This document shows positions 1 to 7,207 of a stretch of DNA of 9,012 nt, piece by piece. Under the pieces are notes generated by a model. It was not told the origin of the DNA and ran no database searches. It saw only the letters and a list, made by a program, of their open reading frames with translations. Within the stretch, counting starts at the first letter, position 1. Each line of letters starts with the position of its first letter. A program made the position numbers and the translations under genes. Source of the stretch: JBBRMY01 sp038230595 (lineage in GTDB: Bacteria; Bacteroidota; Ignavibacteria; Tepidaquicellales; Tepidaquicellaceae); NCBI GenBank assembly GCA_038230595.1, contig JBBRMY010000108.1:1-9012 (forward strand). Direction: 5' to 3'.

Positions 1-1
1 G

Positions 2-604
2 GAAAAATTCTGCAGCGAAGGATTTTACAAGACATCAATGGATGAGCTTGCTAAAGACCTTCAGATAAGCAAAAAAACTATTTATAAGCACTACACTTCA
101 AAGGAAAATCTAGTTGAAGAAATAGTTAACACTAATATCTGCTTTGATGATTCAAAGATGACAGAGATACTGGATTCAAAAGACAACGTTGTTCTGAAAT
201 TGTTAAAGATCACAAATACTAATCTCTCCCGGTATTCCAAAATCTCTGAAAAATGGATTAAAGATGTGCAAACCCAGACTCCGCATATTTATGATCAGAT
301 CTGCCAGTTCAGAGCAAAGAAAATTGAAACAACTATGATAAAGCTCATACATCAGGGCGTTAAGGAAGAGCTTATGGAAAATCATAACCCGCAAATAGTA
401 ATAGAGCTGATGACAAACATCATGTCTTCCGTTTCAAAATCGGAATTCCTTATTAAAAATAATATCAGCCTTCATGATGCCTTGAAATCTGTGTTCGAAT
501 TTATTTTCAACGGATTACTCACTTCGAAAGGAAAGGAAATATTTCAGAAAGAAAAAAAGAATTTTAATAAGTCCATTCAGGAAAATTTAATCTCTAAACA
601 ATAA
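2..604 (+). CDS. TetR/AcrR-family transcriptional regulator, 5' end cut by window edge
   Basis: DNA-binding repressor of the TetR family, probably controlling the efflux genes that start 6 nt downstream. The reading frame is open from base 2, and the codons before the first visible ATG (position 38) already encode TetR helix-turn-helix sequence (EKFCSEGFYKTS). That ATG is therefore internal and the true start lies left of the window, probably only some 10-20 codons away, since 200 residues are visible and the family usually has 190-210. The HTH continues as MDELAKDLQISKKTIYKHY, with the typical recognition helix and the following SKENLVEEI. The rest is a helical ligand-binding domain; its end (FEFIFNGLLTSKGKE) is typical of TetR proteins that regulate RND pumps. 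The ligand cannot be read from sequence. Being first and co-directional with the pump suggests it represses its own operon, but the promoter and operator lie outside the window. Family assignment is firm; the target is inferred. Confidence 0.93.
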   Translation, partial: EKFCSEGFYKTSMDELAKDLQISKKTIYKHYTSKENLVEEIVNTNICFDDSKMTEILDSKDNVVLKLLKITNTNLSRYSKISEKWIKDVQTQTPHIYDQICQFRAKKIETTMIKLIHQGVKEELMENHNPQIVIELMTNIMSSVSKSEFLIKNNISLHDALKSVFEFIFNGLLTSKGKEIFQKEKKNFNKSIQENLISKQ

Positions 605-610
605 AAATAA

Positions 611-1675
611 ATGTTTAAAAAGCTTAGTATCATCGGAGTAATTCTGCTTGTTTTTGCTGTGATAATATTTGTTCTGATTCAGAATAAATCAAAGTCGCAG
701 GAGAAGTTAAAAACAAGTACTGATTATTCTAAAGCAGTACCGGTAAATGTAACTGATGTTGCAATTAAGGAAATTGACAATAAGCTTGCTCTTGTGGGCA
801 CTATTAACGCAAGCAAAGAAGTTACTGTCGGCGCTGAAACAGTCGGGCGAGTAACTGCAGTCAGCTTCAGTGAAGGTCAGTTCGTTTCACAAGGTAGAAT
901 TCTTGCAAGCATAGACAGTGAAACTAAAAGGCTTAATATTCTGAATGCTCAGAATAATTATGATAAGGCTCAGACAGATCTTGCAAGGTATGAACAGCTC
1001 CTACTTGAGAATGCTACAACGCAGGTTCAGCTTGAAGGTTACAGATTTTCTCTGAAATCTGCCGAAACTCAATTAATGCTTGCCAACAGGCAATTGAAAG
1101 ATGCTTATGTAAAAGCTCCTATGTCAGGTTATGTAACTATTAAAAATATTGAAAAAGGCTCAATAGTATCTTCAGGTACTCCGGTCGCAACAATCGTAGA
1201 TATTTCATCTTTGAAAGTTAAAGTTAATGTTTCAGAGACTGATGTCTTCCAGCTTAAAGTTGGTGATCCGGTAGAAGTAACTACAGATATATATCCCGGA
1301 AAAATATTCTTCGGAAAAATTACAGCTATAATTGCAAAAGGTGATGATTCTCATACTTACCCTGTTGAGATAACAATTCCAAATGACAAAGTCCATCCAC
1401 TGAAAGCCGGAATGTTTGGAAAAGCTAACTTCACTTCACTTACAAACAGAAAAGGACTTGTGATTCCAAGAGAAGCTTTAGTAGGAAGTATAAAAGACCC
1501 TAAAGTTTATATCATAGTAAATAATAATACTGCTAAGCTGGTAAACATTTCTACCGGAGCTGAAGGTGATCTTTTTATAGAAGTAACTTCAGGCTTAAGC
1601 GAAGGTGATAAAGTAGTTACTAACGGCACAAATAATTTAAAAGATAACATTGAAGTAAAAGTAATTACTCAATAA
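611..1675 (+). CDS. RND efflux periplasmic adaptor subunit (membrane fusion protein, AcrA/MexA/HlyD type)
   Basis: Periplasmic adaptor that links the inner-membrane RND pump to the outer-membrane channel. The 354-residue protein begins with a hydrophobic segment (about residues 5-24) and no lipobox cysteine, so it is probably held by an N-terminal membrane anchor and not by a lipid. The lipoyl/biotinyl-like domain appears as two halves, residues about 69-102 (VGRVTAVSFSEGQFVSQG) and about 165-200 (VKAPMSGYVTIKNIEKGSIV). They flank an alpha-helical hairpin (about 105-165) rich in Q, N, L and A. A beta-barrel follows (about 200-275), then a membrane-proximal domain (about 280-354, including GLVIPREALVG). 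The length is normal for short MexA-like adaptors. The ATG follows the tetR stop by 6 nt in an A-rich stretch with no Shine-Dalgarno, so the two genes are very probably co-transcribed. Family is certain; substrate specificity is not visible. Confidence 0.95.
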   Translation: MFKKLSIIGVILLVFAVIIFVLIQNKSKSQEKLKTSTDYSKAVPVNVTDVAIKEIDNKLALVGTINASKEVTVGAETVGRVTAVSFSEGQFVSQGRILASIDSETKRLNILNAQNNYDKAQTDLARYEQLLLENATTQVQLEGYRFSLKSAETQLMLANRQLKDAYVKAPMSGYVTIKNIEKGSIVSSGTPVATIVDISSLKVKVNVSETDVFQLKVGDPVEVTTDIYPGKIFFGKITAIIAKGDDSHTYPVEITIPNDKVHPLKAGMFGKANFTSLTNRKGLVIPREALVGSIKDPKVYIIVNNNTAKLVNISTGAEGDLFIEVTSGLSEGDKVVTNGTNNLKDNIEVKVITQ

Positions 1676-1701
1676 TACAAAAACAAAATTGACTCTCGTT
1701 A

Positions 1702-1714
1702 CGGTCCATGACCG
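1702..1714. promoter_or_regulatory. Palindrome in the adaptor-RND gap, possible operator or RNA hairpin
   Basis: The sequence CGGTC-CAT-GACCG is a perfect 5-bp inverted repeat with a 3-nt centre. With one mismatched pair it extends to a 19-bp near-palindrome (about 1699-1717, TT-A-CGGTCCATGACCG-G-AA). It lies in the only sizeable gap of the operon, 31 nt before the RND start, and is GC-richer than its surroundings. The size and symmetry fit a TetR-type operator or a small hairpin tuning RND expression. No function can be proven from one copy; chance is possible. Confidence 0.25.
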
Positions 1715-1718
1715 GAAT

Positions 1719-1734
1719 GAATATTAGAATATTA
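1719..1734 (+). repeat. Short direct repeat, two copies of GAATATTA
   Basis: Two immediately adjacent identical 8-mers lie between the palindrome and the start of the RND gene. Each contains the self-complementary AATATT. They may be a chance product of AT-rich sequence or part of a regulatory site with the neighbouring palindrome. Confidence 0.4.
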
Positions 1735-1744
1735 AATTAGTTTT

Positions 1745-4700
1745 ATGACTCTTACAGAACTCTCCATTAAAAGGCCGTCATTCGTTGTTGTTATATTCGT
1801 AACACTGAGTATAATCGGCTTGTTCTTATTTTCCCAGCTGAAATATGAGCTTATCCCAAAGATAGCAGTTCCGAACGTTGTAGTAACAACTATCTATCCG
1901 GGTGCTTCTCCTTTCGAAGTTGAAACTTCAGTTTCTAAAAAAATTGAAGAATCTGTATCTGCAATTGATAAAGTAGAGAAAGTAACTTCAAACTCTCTTG
2001 AAGGAGTTTCCATTGTAGTTATTACATTTACTCAGGGCGCAAATATAGATATTGCTTTACAAGATGCTCAAAGAAAGGTTAATGAGATATTAAGTACCCT
2101 GCCGGATAATGCAAAAGCTCCGACACTTACTAAGATCGCTCCCGATGAGCTTCCTGTTATTAGAATGGGAATAACATCGACTCTTCCTGCAAAGGAATTT
2201 TATCAGTTCATGAAAGACCAGGTTCAGCCTAGATTTGCAAAGCAGCCCGGCGTTGGTCAGGTTCAGCTTGTCGGCGGTGATGAAAGAGAAATTAAAGTAA
2301 ATCTGAATATAGACAGAATAAATGCATTTGGTCTGTCTCCTGCAAGAATAGTTGCTGCAATAAAATCTTCAAATATTGACTTCCCTACCGGTAATATTAA
2401 GCAGGAAAATAATCAGTATGTTGTAAGAATAGCCGGCAAATTCGAATCTGTAAATGCGCTTAAAGGTCTGATAGTCGCCCGCTCAAAAGTAGGTGGGGAA
2501 ATAAAGCTGGAAGATCTTGCTGAAGTAACTGATTCACAAAAAGATTACACTCGTATTAGCCGTCTGAATGGTGTTACTACTATTGGAGTTCTTATTTCAA
2601 AGCAGAGTGATGCTAACTCAGTGGATGTTAGCAAATTCATTCGCGCAGAGATTCCAAAGATCGAAAAAGATTTTGAAAATTATAAAATAAAGTTTGATAT
2701 TGCACAGGATGGCTCGCTCTATACACTGGATGCTGCAAATGCTGTAAAAAAAGATCTGCTGATAGCTATCTGTTTGGTTGCTTTAGTTATGCTTATGTTC
2801 CTTCATAGCTTCAGAAATTCTCTGATAGTTATGGTTGCGATTCCATGTTCTCTGTTCTCTACTTTTATTGCAATGTATGCTTTCGGACTTACACTTAATC
2901 TGATGACACTTCTCGGACTTTCCCTCGTTATTGGAATTCTTGTTGATGACTCGATAGTAGTTCTTGAAAATATCTATCATCATCTTGAAAAAGGTGAACC
3001 AAAACGTGATGCTGCATTAAAGGGAAGAAATGAGATCGGCTTTGCCGCTCTTTCAATAACACTTGTTGACGTTGTGGTATTCATTCCTTTAACTCTTGTT
3101 TCAGGACTCGTTGGAAATATTGTCAGGGAGTTTGCACTTGTAGTAGTAGTCTCTACTTTAATGTCCTTATTTGTTTCATTCACTGTTACTCCGATGCTTG
3201 CTTCAAGATTCTCTAAGCTTGAAGACATGAGCAGAAAATCGATTTTCGGATCATTTTCAAGAGCATTTGAAAGATTGTTTGATAAAGTAAAAGAAAATTA
3301 TATTGGTCTTTTGAAATGGAGTCTTCGTCACCCCATCATCATTTTCTTAATTACATTTGTATTATTTGTTGCATCAGTATCTCTTATACCTCTTGGTTTT
3401 ATCGGTGGTGAGTTCATAACTCAGAGTGACAGAGGGGAATTCTCAGTTGCTATTGAACTTCCTCCCGGCGCTACTGTAGAAAGAACTAACTTTGTTACTA
3501 GAGATGTTGAAAAGATCATCGGTGAAATACCTGAGGTCAAAAAGCAGTTCGCAAATGTTGGCTCTAACAGCGACGGATTTGCAACTCAGTCATCTTCAAA
3601 CTTTTCTGAAATAAATGTTGCCCTTTTTCCGAAAGAGGAAAGAATACGATCCACAGATGAGATCAGTGCGGATATCAAGAGAAAAGTTTCCAGTATTCCC
3701 GGTGTAAAAGTCAGAGTTAATCCTATAGGTATTTTTGGTACTGCTAATCAGGCTCCTATTCAGATAATAGTTAGCGGACCTGTTTCAGGTGATGTTAAAC
3801 TCTCTGCAGATAGTATTTATAATATTTTAAAAAGAATTCCGGGAACAGTTGACGTCAGGCTTGGAACAGAAGATGGAAAGCCTGAAACTCGGGTTGAAGT
3901 TGACAGAGAAAAGATCTCAGCTTTCGGACTGAATGTAGGCGAGATCGGCAGCTCATTGAATATTGCGCTTACAGGTGATAATGATTCTAAATTCCGTGAT
4001 GTTAAAAATAATGATGAGTATGATATTAGAATTCAAATGGATAAGTTTGACCGGTCAAAGATATCTGATATTGAGAACATGGTTTTCTTCAATCAGAAAG
4101 GTCAGGCAATTAAATTAAAAGAATTTGCAAATATTTATCAGACTACGGGTCCAACAAAGTTAACACGTAAAGACAGAAACCCAACAATCTATGTTTATTC
4201 ACAGGTATTGGGAAGACCATCTGGTAATATAGGTGCGGATTTTCAGAAGATACTTACATCAACAAAGCTTCCACAGAACATTGCTATCTCTTATGACGGT
4301 GACTTGAAAAATCAGGCAGAAGGTTTTTCTTCTCTTGGACTTGCTCTACTTGCAGGTATAATTTTCATATACCTTATCATGGTAGCTCTATATGATTCAT
4401 ATATTTATCCGCTTGTAGTACTATGTTCACTGCCTGTTGCTCTTATCGGTGCTTTTATAGCAATGGCACTTGCAGTGAAGTCACTTAGCATTTTTTCCAT
4501 TCTCGGTCTGATCATGCTTATGGGTCTTGTTGCTAAGAATGCTATTCTTCTTGTTGACCGTGCAAATGATATGAAAGAGAATGGCTTAAGTTCATACGAT
4601 GCTATTGTTGAAGCCGGAGAAACCAGGTTAAGACCTATCCTCATGACAACTATTGCTATGGTTATAGGAATGATGCCTATAGCATTTTCCCATGATTCAG

Positions 4701-4909
4701 GTTCAGAATGGAAATCAGGACTTTCAGTTGCTTTGATAGGTGGATTGACAAGCTCAATGCTTCTGACTCTTGTTGTTATTCCAAATATATTTCTGAAAGT
4801 GGATAACACTAAAGCGTGGTTTGCAAACAGAAAGAAAAGGAAAGCAGAAAAAAGAGCAAAGAAGCTTACTGAAAGTGGCGGACTTAATGCTCCTTTAATA
4901 CAGAACTAA
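1745..4909 (+). CDS. RND-family efflux transporter permease (HAE-1 type, AcrB/MexB-like)
   Basis: Inner-membrane proton-driven pump that takes up hydrophobic or amphiphilic compounds and passes them through the adaptor to the outer-membrane channel. Its 1054 residues match the family's usual 1020-1060. The start MTLTELSIKRPSFVVVIFV is the classic RND opening, with TM1 at about 13-32. A large periplasmic porter loop follows, to about residue 337. The TM2-TM6 block carries GILVDDSIVVLEN with the proton-relay aspartates D401 and D402 in TM4. TM7 is at about 529-550, followed by the second periplasmic loop. TM8 begins near 863, and TM10 contains GLVAKNAILLVD with the relay lysine K931. The D-D/K triad and the flanking motifs point to drug/organic efflux, not the heavy-metal (HME) subgroup. 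The cytoplasmic tail is very basic (NRKKRKAEKRAKK). No frameshift or truncation is seen. The substrate is unknown. Confidence 0.97.
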   Translation: MTLTELSIKRPSFVVVIFVTLSIIGLFLFSQLKYELIPKIAVPNVVVTTIYPGASPFEVETSVSKKIEESVSAIDKVEKVTSNSLEGVSIVVITFTQGANIDIALQDAQRKVNEILSTLPDNAKAPTLTKIAPDELPVIRMGITSTLPAKEFYQFMKDQVQPRFAKQPGVGQVQLVGGDEREIKVNLNIDRINAFGLSPARIVAAIKSSNIDFPTGNIKQENNQYVVRIAGKFESVNALKGLIVARSKVGGEIKLEDLAEVTDSQKDYTRISRLNGVTTIGVLISKQSDANSVDVSKFIRAEIPKIEKDFENYKIKFDIAQDGSLYTLDAANAVKKDLLIAICLVALVMLMFLHSFRNSLIVMVAIPCSLFSTFIAMYAFGLTLNLMTLLGLSLVIGILVDDSIVVLENIYHHLEKGEPKRDAALKGRNEIGFAALSITLVDVVVFIPLTLVSGLVGNIVREFALVVVVSTLMSLFVSFTVTPMLASRFSKLEDMSRKSIFGSFSRAFERLFDKVKENYIGLLKWSLRHPIIIFLITFVLFVASVSLIPLGFIGGEFITQSDRGEFSVAIELPPGATVERTNFVTRDVEKIIGEIPEVKKQFANVGSNSDGFATQSSSNFSEINVALFPKEERIRSTDEISADIKRKVSSIPGVKVRVNPIGIFGTANQAPIQIIVSGPVSGDVKLSADSIYNILKRIPGTVDVRLGTEDGKPETRVEVDREKISAFGLNVGEIGSSLNIALTGDNDSKFRDVKNNDEYDIRIQMDKFDRSKISDIENMVFFNQKGQAIKLKEFANIYQTTGPTKLTRKDRNPTIYVYSQVLGRPSGNIGADFQKILTSTKLPQNIAISYDGDLKNQAEGFSSLGLALLAGIIFIYLIMVALYDSYIYPLVVLCSLPVALIGAFIAMALAVKSLSIFSILGLIMLMGLVAKNAILLVDRANDMKENGLSSYDAIVEAGETRLRPILMTTIAMVIGMMPIAFSHDSGSEWKSGLSVALIGGLTSSMLLTLVVIPNIFLKVDNTKAWFANRKKRKAEKRAKKLTESGGLNAPLIQN

Positions 4910-4924
4910 AATCTAATTATAAAA

Positions 4925-6247
4925 ATGAGTTTAATAAGAAAAATAAATTTAAATCTTTTAATAGCAGGTATCATCTTTTTTTCTGCCTCTGCTTTCGCTC
5001 AGCCGGTTAAAGTACTTACCGTTCAGCAGGCAATTTCTCTGGCAAATCAGAATAATAGTGATCTTGTAATTGCGCGGTATGACCTGCTAAAGGCACAGGA
5101 AGAAGTCTCCCAGATATACAGGGAGAATCTTACACCCTCAATTACATTATCAAGCAAGTATACAAGATATTTCTCCAAGCCGGTTGTAAATATCCTGGGG
5201 CAGCAGGTTAGTACTATTTCTGATAATTCTATCTTTAATACATTTGATGTTATCCAGCCTCTTCCTTTTCTGGGAGTACCGGTTGGAGCTGCATTGAATA
5301 TTGCAGATAAATATACAAAGCTTAGCGAATCAAATATAAGAGCTAAGGAAATAGCCTTAAGTACAGTAGTAAAAAAATCTTTTTATACTGCACTGCTTTA
5401 TAAAGTGCAGATCTCAGTTAATGAAGCCGGTCTTGTAAACTCCCGGGAAAATCTGAGAGTAGTTGAATCGCGATATCGCAATGGCGCAGAAACTGAATTC
5501 AATTATCTTCGGGCACGTGTAAGAGTTGCAACACTTGAGCCGAATGTAAAATCAGCAGTTGATAATTTTGTAATTGCAAAAAAGAATTTAAAAAATGTCA
5601 TTGGATTAAAAAGCAATGAAGAGATAGACGTAGTAGGCAATCTTCTCTATGATTCAACAGAAGTTTTCAGTACTTCACAGTCAGTTCTTGACAGATTGGT
5701 TGAAGATAATATCCGTATTAAAACTCTCAGAATAAATAAGATCATCAATGAGGAAACCGTGAATGTTGATAAAGCGGGATACTATCCAAAGCTTTCTTTA
5801 TTCGGTCAGTATTCTTCACAGGCAAATGAGAACGATGGGAAAAGCATTACAAGTTATAATTTTAATAATGTACTGAATGCAGGAATTTCCCTGAACTGGA
5901 ATCTTAATTTTTTCAGGAACGATCCGAAAGTACATAAATCACAGATAGAAGTAAGAAAAACAGATGAATTAATTGCTGATACAAAAGCTAAGATAAGAGT
6001 ACAAGCAGAGACGGTTTTAATTAGGCTTGATGATGCAAGAGCCAGGATCAGAGCACAGTATGAAAATGTAAAGTTAACTGAAAGAAGCGTTGAGCTGGCA
6101 AATATTAATTTTAAAAGTGGTGTACTTTCTCAGATAGATGTACTAGATGCAAATTTTTCCTTAGATCAGGCAAGATTAGCATACATTCAGGCAGTTTATG
6201 ATTACATAAACGCCAGAGCAGAGCTTGAAGAGCTTTTAGAAAAGTAA
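4925..6247 (+). CDS. TolC-family outer-membrane efflux channel
   Basis: Outer-membrane channel and periplasmic tunnel of the pump. The 440-residue product has a clear Sec signal peptide (basic MSLIRK, hydrophobic core, likely cleavage after SAFA at residue 25). The mature part shows the two-repeat TolC/OEP architecture. The first half has a long helix (LTVQQAISLANQNNSDLVIA), a beta-strand region rich in S/T/Y (about 76-110), and a helix with the family pattern VESRYRNGAETEFNYLRA. The second half repeats this: strands around LSLFGQYSSQ and ISLNWNLNFF, then a final coiled-coil helix with NINFKSGVLSQIDVLDANFSLD. The length is normal for the family. It starts 15 nt after the RND stop, with no Shine-Dalgarno, and is the last gene of the apparent operon. 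It is distinct in substrate-independent role from the adaptor and pump and could in principle serve other pumps too. Confidence 0.95.
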   Translation: MSLIRKINLNLLIAGIIFFSASAFAQPVKVLTVQQAISLANQNNSDLVIARYDLLKAQEEVSQIYRENLTPSITLSSKYTRYFSKPVVNILGQQVSTISDNSIFNTFDVIQPLPFLGVPVGAALNIADKYTKLSESNIRAKEIALSTVVKKSFYTALLYKVQISVNEAGLVNSRENLRVVESRYRNGAETEFNYLRARVRVATLEPNVKSAVDNFVIAKKNLKNVIGLKSNEEIDVVGNLLYDSTEVFSTSQSVLDRLVEDNIRIKTLRINKIINEETVNVDKAGYYPKLSLFGQYSSQANENDGKSITSYNFNNVLNAGISLNWNLNFFRNDPKVHKSQIEVRKTDELIADTKAKIRVQAETVLIRLDDARARIRAQYENVKLTERSVELANINFKSGVLSQIDVLDANFSLDQARLAYIQAVYDYINARAELEELLEK

Positions 6248-6264
6248 TAGCTAATAGATTTGTA

Positions 6265-6284
6265 GAGACGCATATTTGCGTCTC
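6265..6284. repeat. Perfect palindrome (8-bp arms, 4-nt loop), dispersed-repeat-like
   Basis: GAGACGCA and TGCGTCTC form a perfect 8-bp stem around the loop TATT, 17 nt after the TolC-gene stop. It is preceded by TGTA. GTAGAGACGC-type palindromes are recurrent intergenic elements in cyanobacteria and some Bacteroidota-related genomes (recalled from general knowledge, not searched). It could act as a terminator or RNA-stabilising hairpin for the efflux operon, although the following T tract is poor. Confidence 0.6.
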
Positions 6285-6342
6285 AGTTAATTTTAAAGTT
6301 TTTGTCCTTCTATCTGACTTTGTAGCTGGAATCCCGGCAAAC

Positions 6343-6360
6343 AAACCATTTAAGGTTTTT
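6343..6360 (+). terminator. Weak terminator-like hairpin with T tract
   Basis: AAACC and GGTTT form a 5-bp stem around a 6-nt loop, and the right arm runs into five T residues. It lies between the efflux operon and the hydroxylase gene and might help end the upstream transcript. The stem is short, so chance is a real alternative. Confidence 0.3.
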
Positions 6361-6416
6361 AATTGTTATAATTATTACATAATCCGGCAATCCAAAACAC
6401 TCATAAAGAGCGTATT

Positions 6417-6443
6417 ATTGATGCAGAATTCTTTCTAAATTTT
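6417..6443 (+). promoter_or_regulatory. Possible Bacteroidota-type promoter for the hydroxylase gene
   Basis: ATTG (6417-6420) and TAAATTTT (6436-6443) resemble the -33 TTTG and -7 TAnnTTTG boxes of Bacteroidota, each with one mismatch. The spacing is 15 nt, slightly short. The second box ends 16 nt before the start codon, leaving only a short leader. The surroundings are AT-rich, so this is weak evidence. Confidence 0.22.
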
Positions 6444-6459
6444 ATATATTTTGTAATAC

Positions 6460-7104
6460 ATGGCTAAATTTGTATCAAACAGAGACGAAACAATTAGATT
6501 ATTCAAGAATCCTATTCTTGAATATTTTTCACATATTCATCCTGCAACTCCTTTATTTATCTTTTTACCGATAATAGGTGCTGCTTCATTTTTTGGATTT
6601 CCAAGAATAGGAGTTGGTGCAGGAATACTTGCTTTTTTAGCAGGTATTTTCTTATGGACAATTTTTGAATACGTTTTTCACAGATGGGTTTTCCATTATC
6701 ATCCTAAATCAGAGATAGGAAAAAGCCTTCACTTTTTAGTACATGGAATTCATCATGACTATCCAAGAGACAGCACAAGACTTGTAATGCCGCTTTTAGT
6801 AAGTCTACCATTGTCTATAATGTTTTTTTATTTATTCCAGTTAGCTTTCGGACAGGTTTATTTTCTGAATATATTTGCCGGATTTCTGCTCGGATATGTT
6901 GCTTATGATTCTATCCATTATGCAACTCATCACATGAGCTTTAAAGGCAGTGCCGGAAAGTTCTTAAAAGAATATCACCTGAGACATCATTATAATGATG
7001 AGCATACTGCTTACGGGGTAAGCAATCCTCTGTGGGATTATATCTTCTCTACTGTCCCTGACAGATTGAAAAAAACAAAAGAAGAGCAGGAACTGACAAG
7101 CTAA
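6460..7104 (+). CDS. Fatty acid 2-hydroxylase-like integral membrane enzyme (FA2H/Scs7, sterol desaturase superfamily)
   Basis: Predicted di-iron membrane oxygenase that hydroxylates fatty acyl chains, in FA2H/Scs7 relatives at C2 of the acyl chain of ceramides or related lipids. The 214-residue protein has the complete histidine set: HRWVFH (H74, H79), then H91-x3-H95-G-I-H98-H99-D-Y-P, then D150-S-I-H153-x3-H157-H158, and H173-L-R-H176-H177, plus H182. HGIHHDYPRDSTRLVMP closely follows the FA2H signature, closer than generic carotenoid or sterol hydroxylases. Membrane segments are visible at about 29-47, 51-70, 106-130 and 132-150. There is no cytochrome b5 domain, unlike yeast Scs7 and animal FA2H, so electrons must come from a separate partner. 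It stands alone between two intergenic regions and ends at a strong terminator. The acyl substrate (sphingolipid or another lipid) is inferred and not shown by the sequence. Confidence 0.85.
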   Translation: MAKFVSNRDETIRLFKNPILEYFSHIHPATPLFIFLPIIGAASFFGFPRIGVGAGILAFLAGIFLWTIFEYVFHRWVFHYHPKSEIGKSLHFLVHGIHHDYPRDSTRLVMPLLVSLPLSIMFFYLFQLAFGQVYFLNIFAGFLLGYVAYDSIHYATHHMSFKGSAGKFLKEYHLRHHYNDEHTAYGVSNPLWDYIFSTVPDRLKKTKEEQELTS

Positions 7105-7124
7105 TAACAATTTTATATAGCAAG

Positions 7125-7160
7125 AAAAAAAGAAAGATAGTAATGTCTTTCTTTTTTTTT
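7125..7160 (+). terminator. Rho-independent terminator after the hydroxylase gene
   Basis: A 13-bp perfect stem (7125-7137, A7-G-A3-G-A, with 7146-7158) closes an 8-nt loop and the right arm continues into a run of nine T residues. It starts 20 nt after the hydroxylase stop. The stem is almost all A-T pairs, so it is long but not very strong. It separates the hydroxylase transcript from the OsmC-family gene. Confidence 0.75.
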
Positions 7161-7207
7161 ATACACTGATAACATTTTTTGAAACAAAATAACTTAAAAA
7201 TAAAAAT

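Noticed and set aside
38..40. ATG at 38 as the true start of the TetR gene
   Set aside because: The frame is open to base 2 and the upstream codons encode conserved TetR helix-turn-helix residues, so this Met is internal.
2980..3228. Minus-strand open frame inside the RND gene
   Set aside because: It is a shadow of a strongly conserved coding region and has no recognisable domain.
4405..4809. Minus-strand 134-codon open frame inside the RND gene
   Set aside because: It is opposite the TM8-TM12 coding region; its length follows from codon usage of the real gene and it has no family features.
6111..6344. Minus-strand open frame spanning the TolC gene end and the intergenic palindrome
   Set aside because: It overlaps conserved TolC coding sequence and the palindrome, and shows no protein-like motif.
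6331..6390. Similar short strings ATCCCGGCAA and AATCCGGCAA about 50 bp apart
   Set aside because: Too short and imperfect, with no symmetry or associated feature; probably chance.
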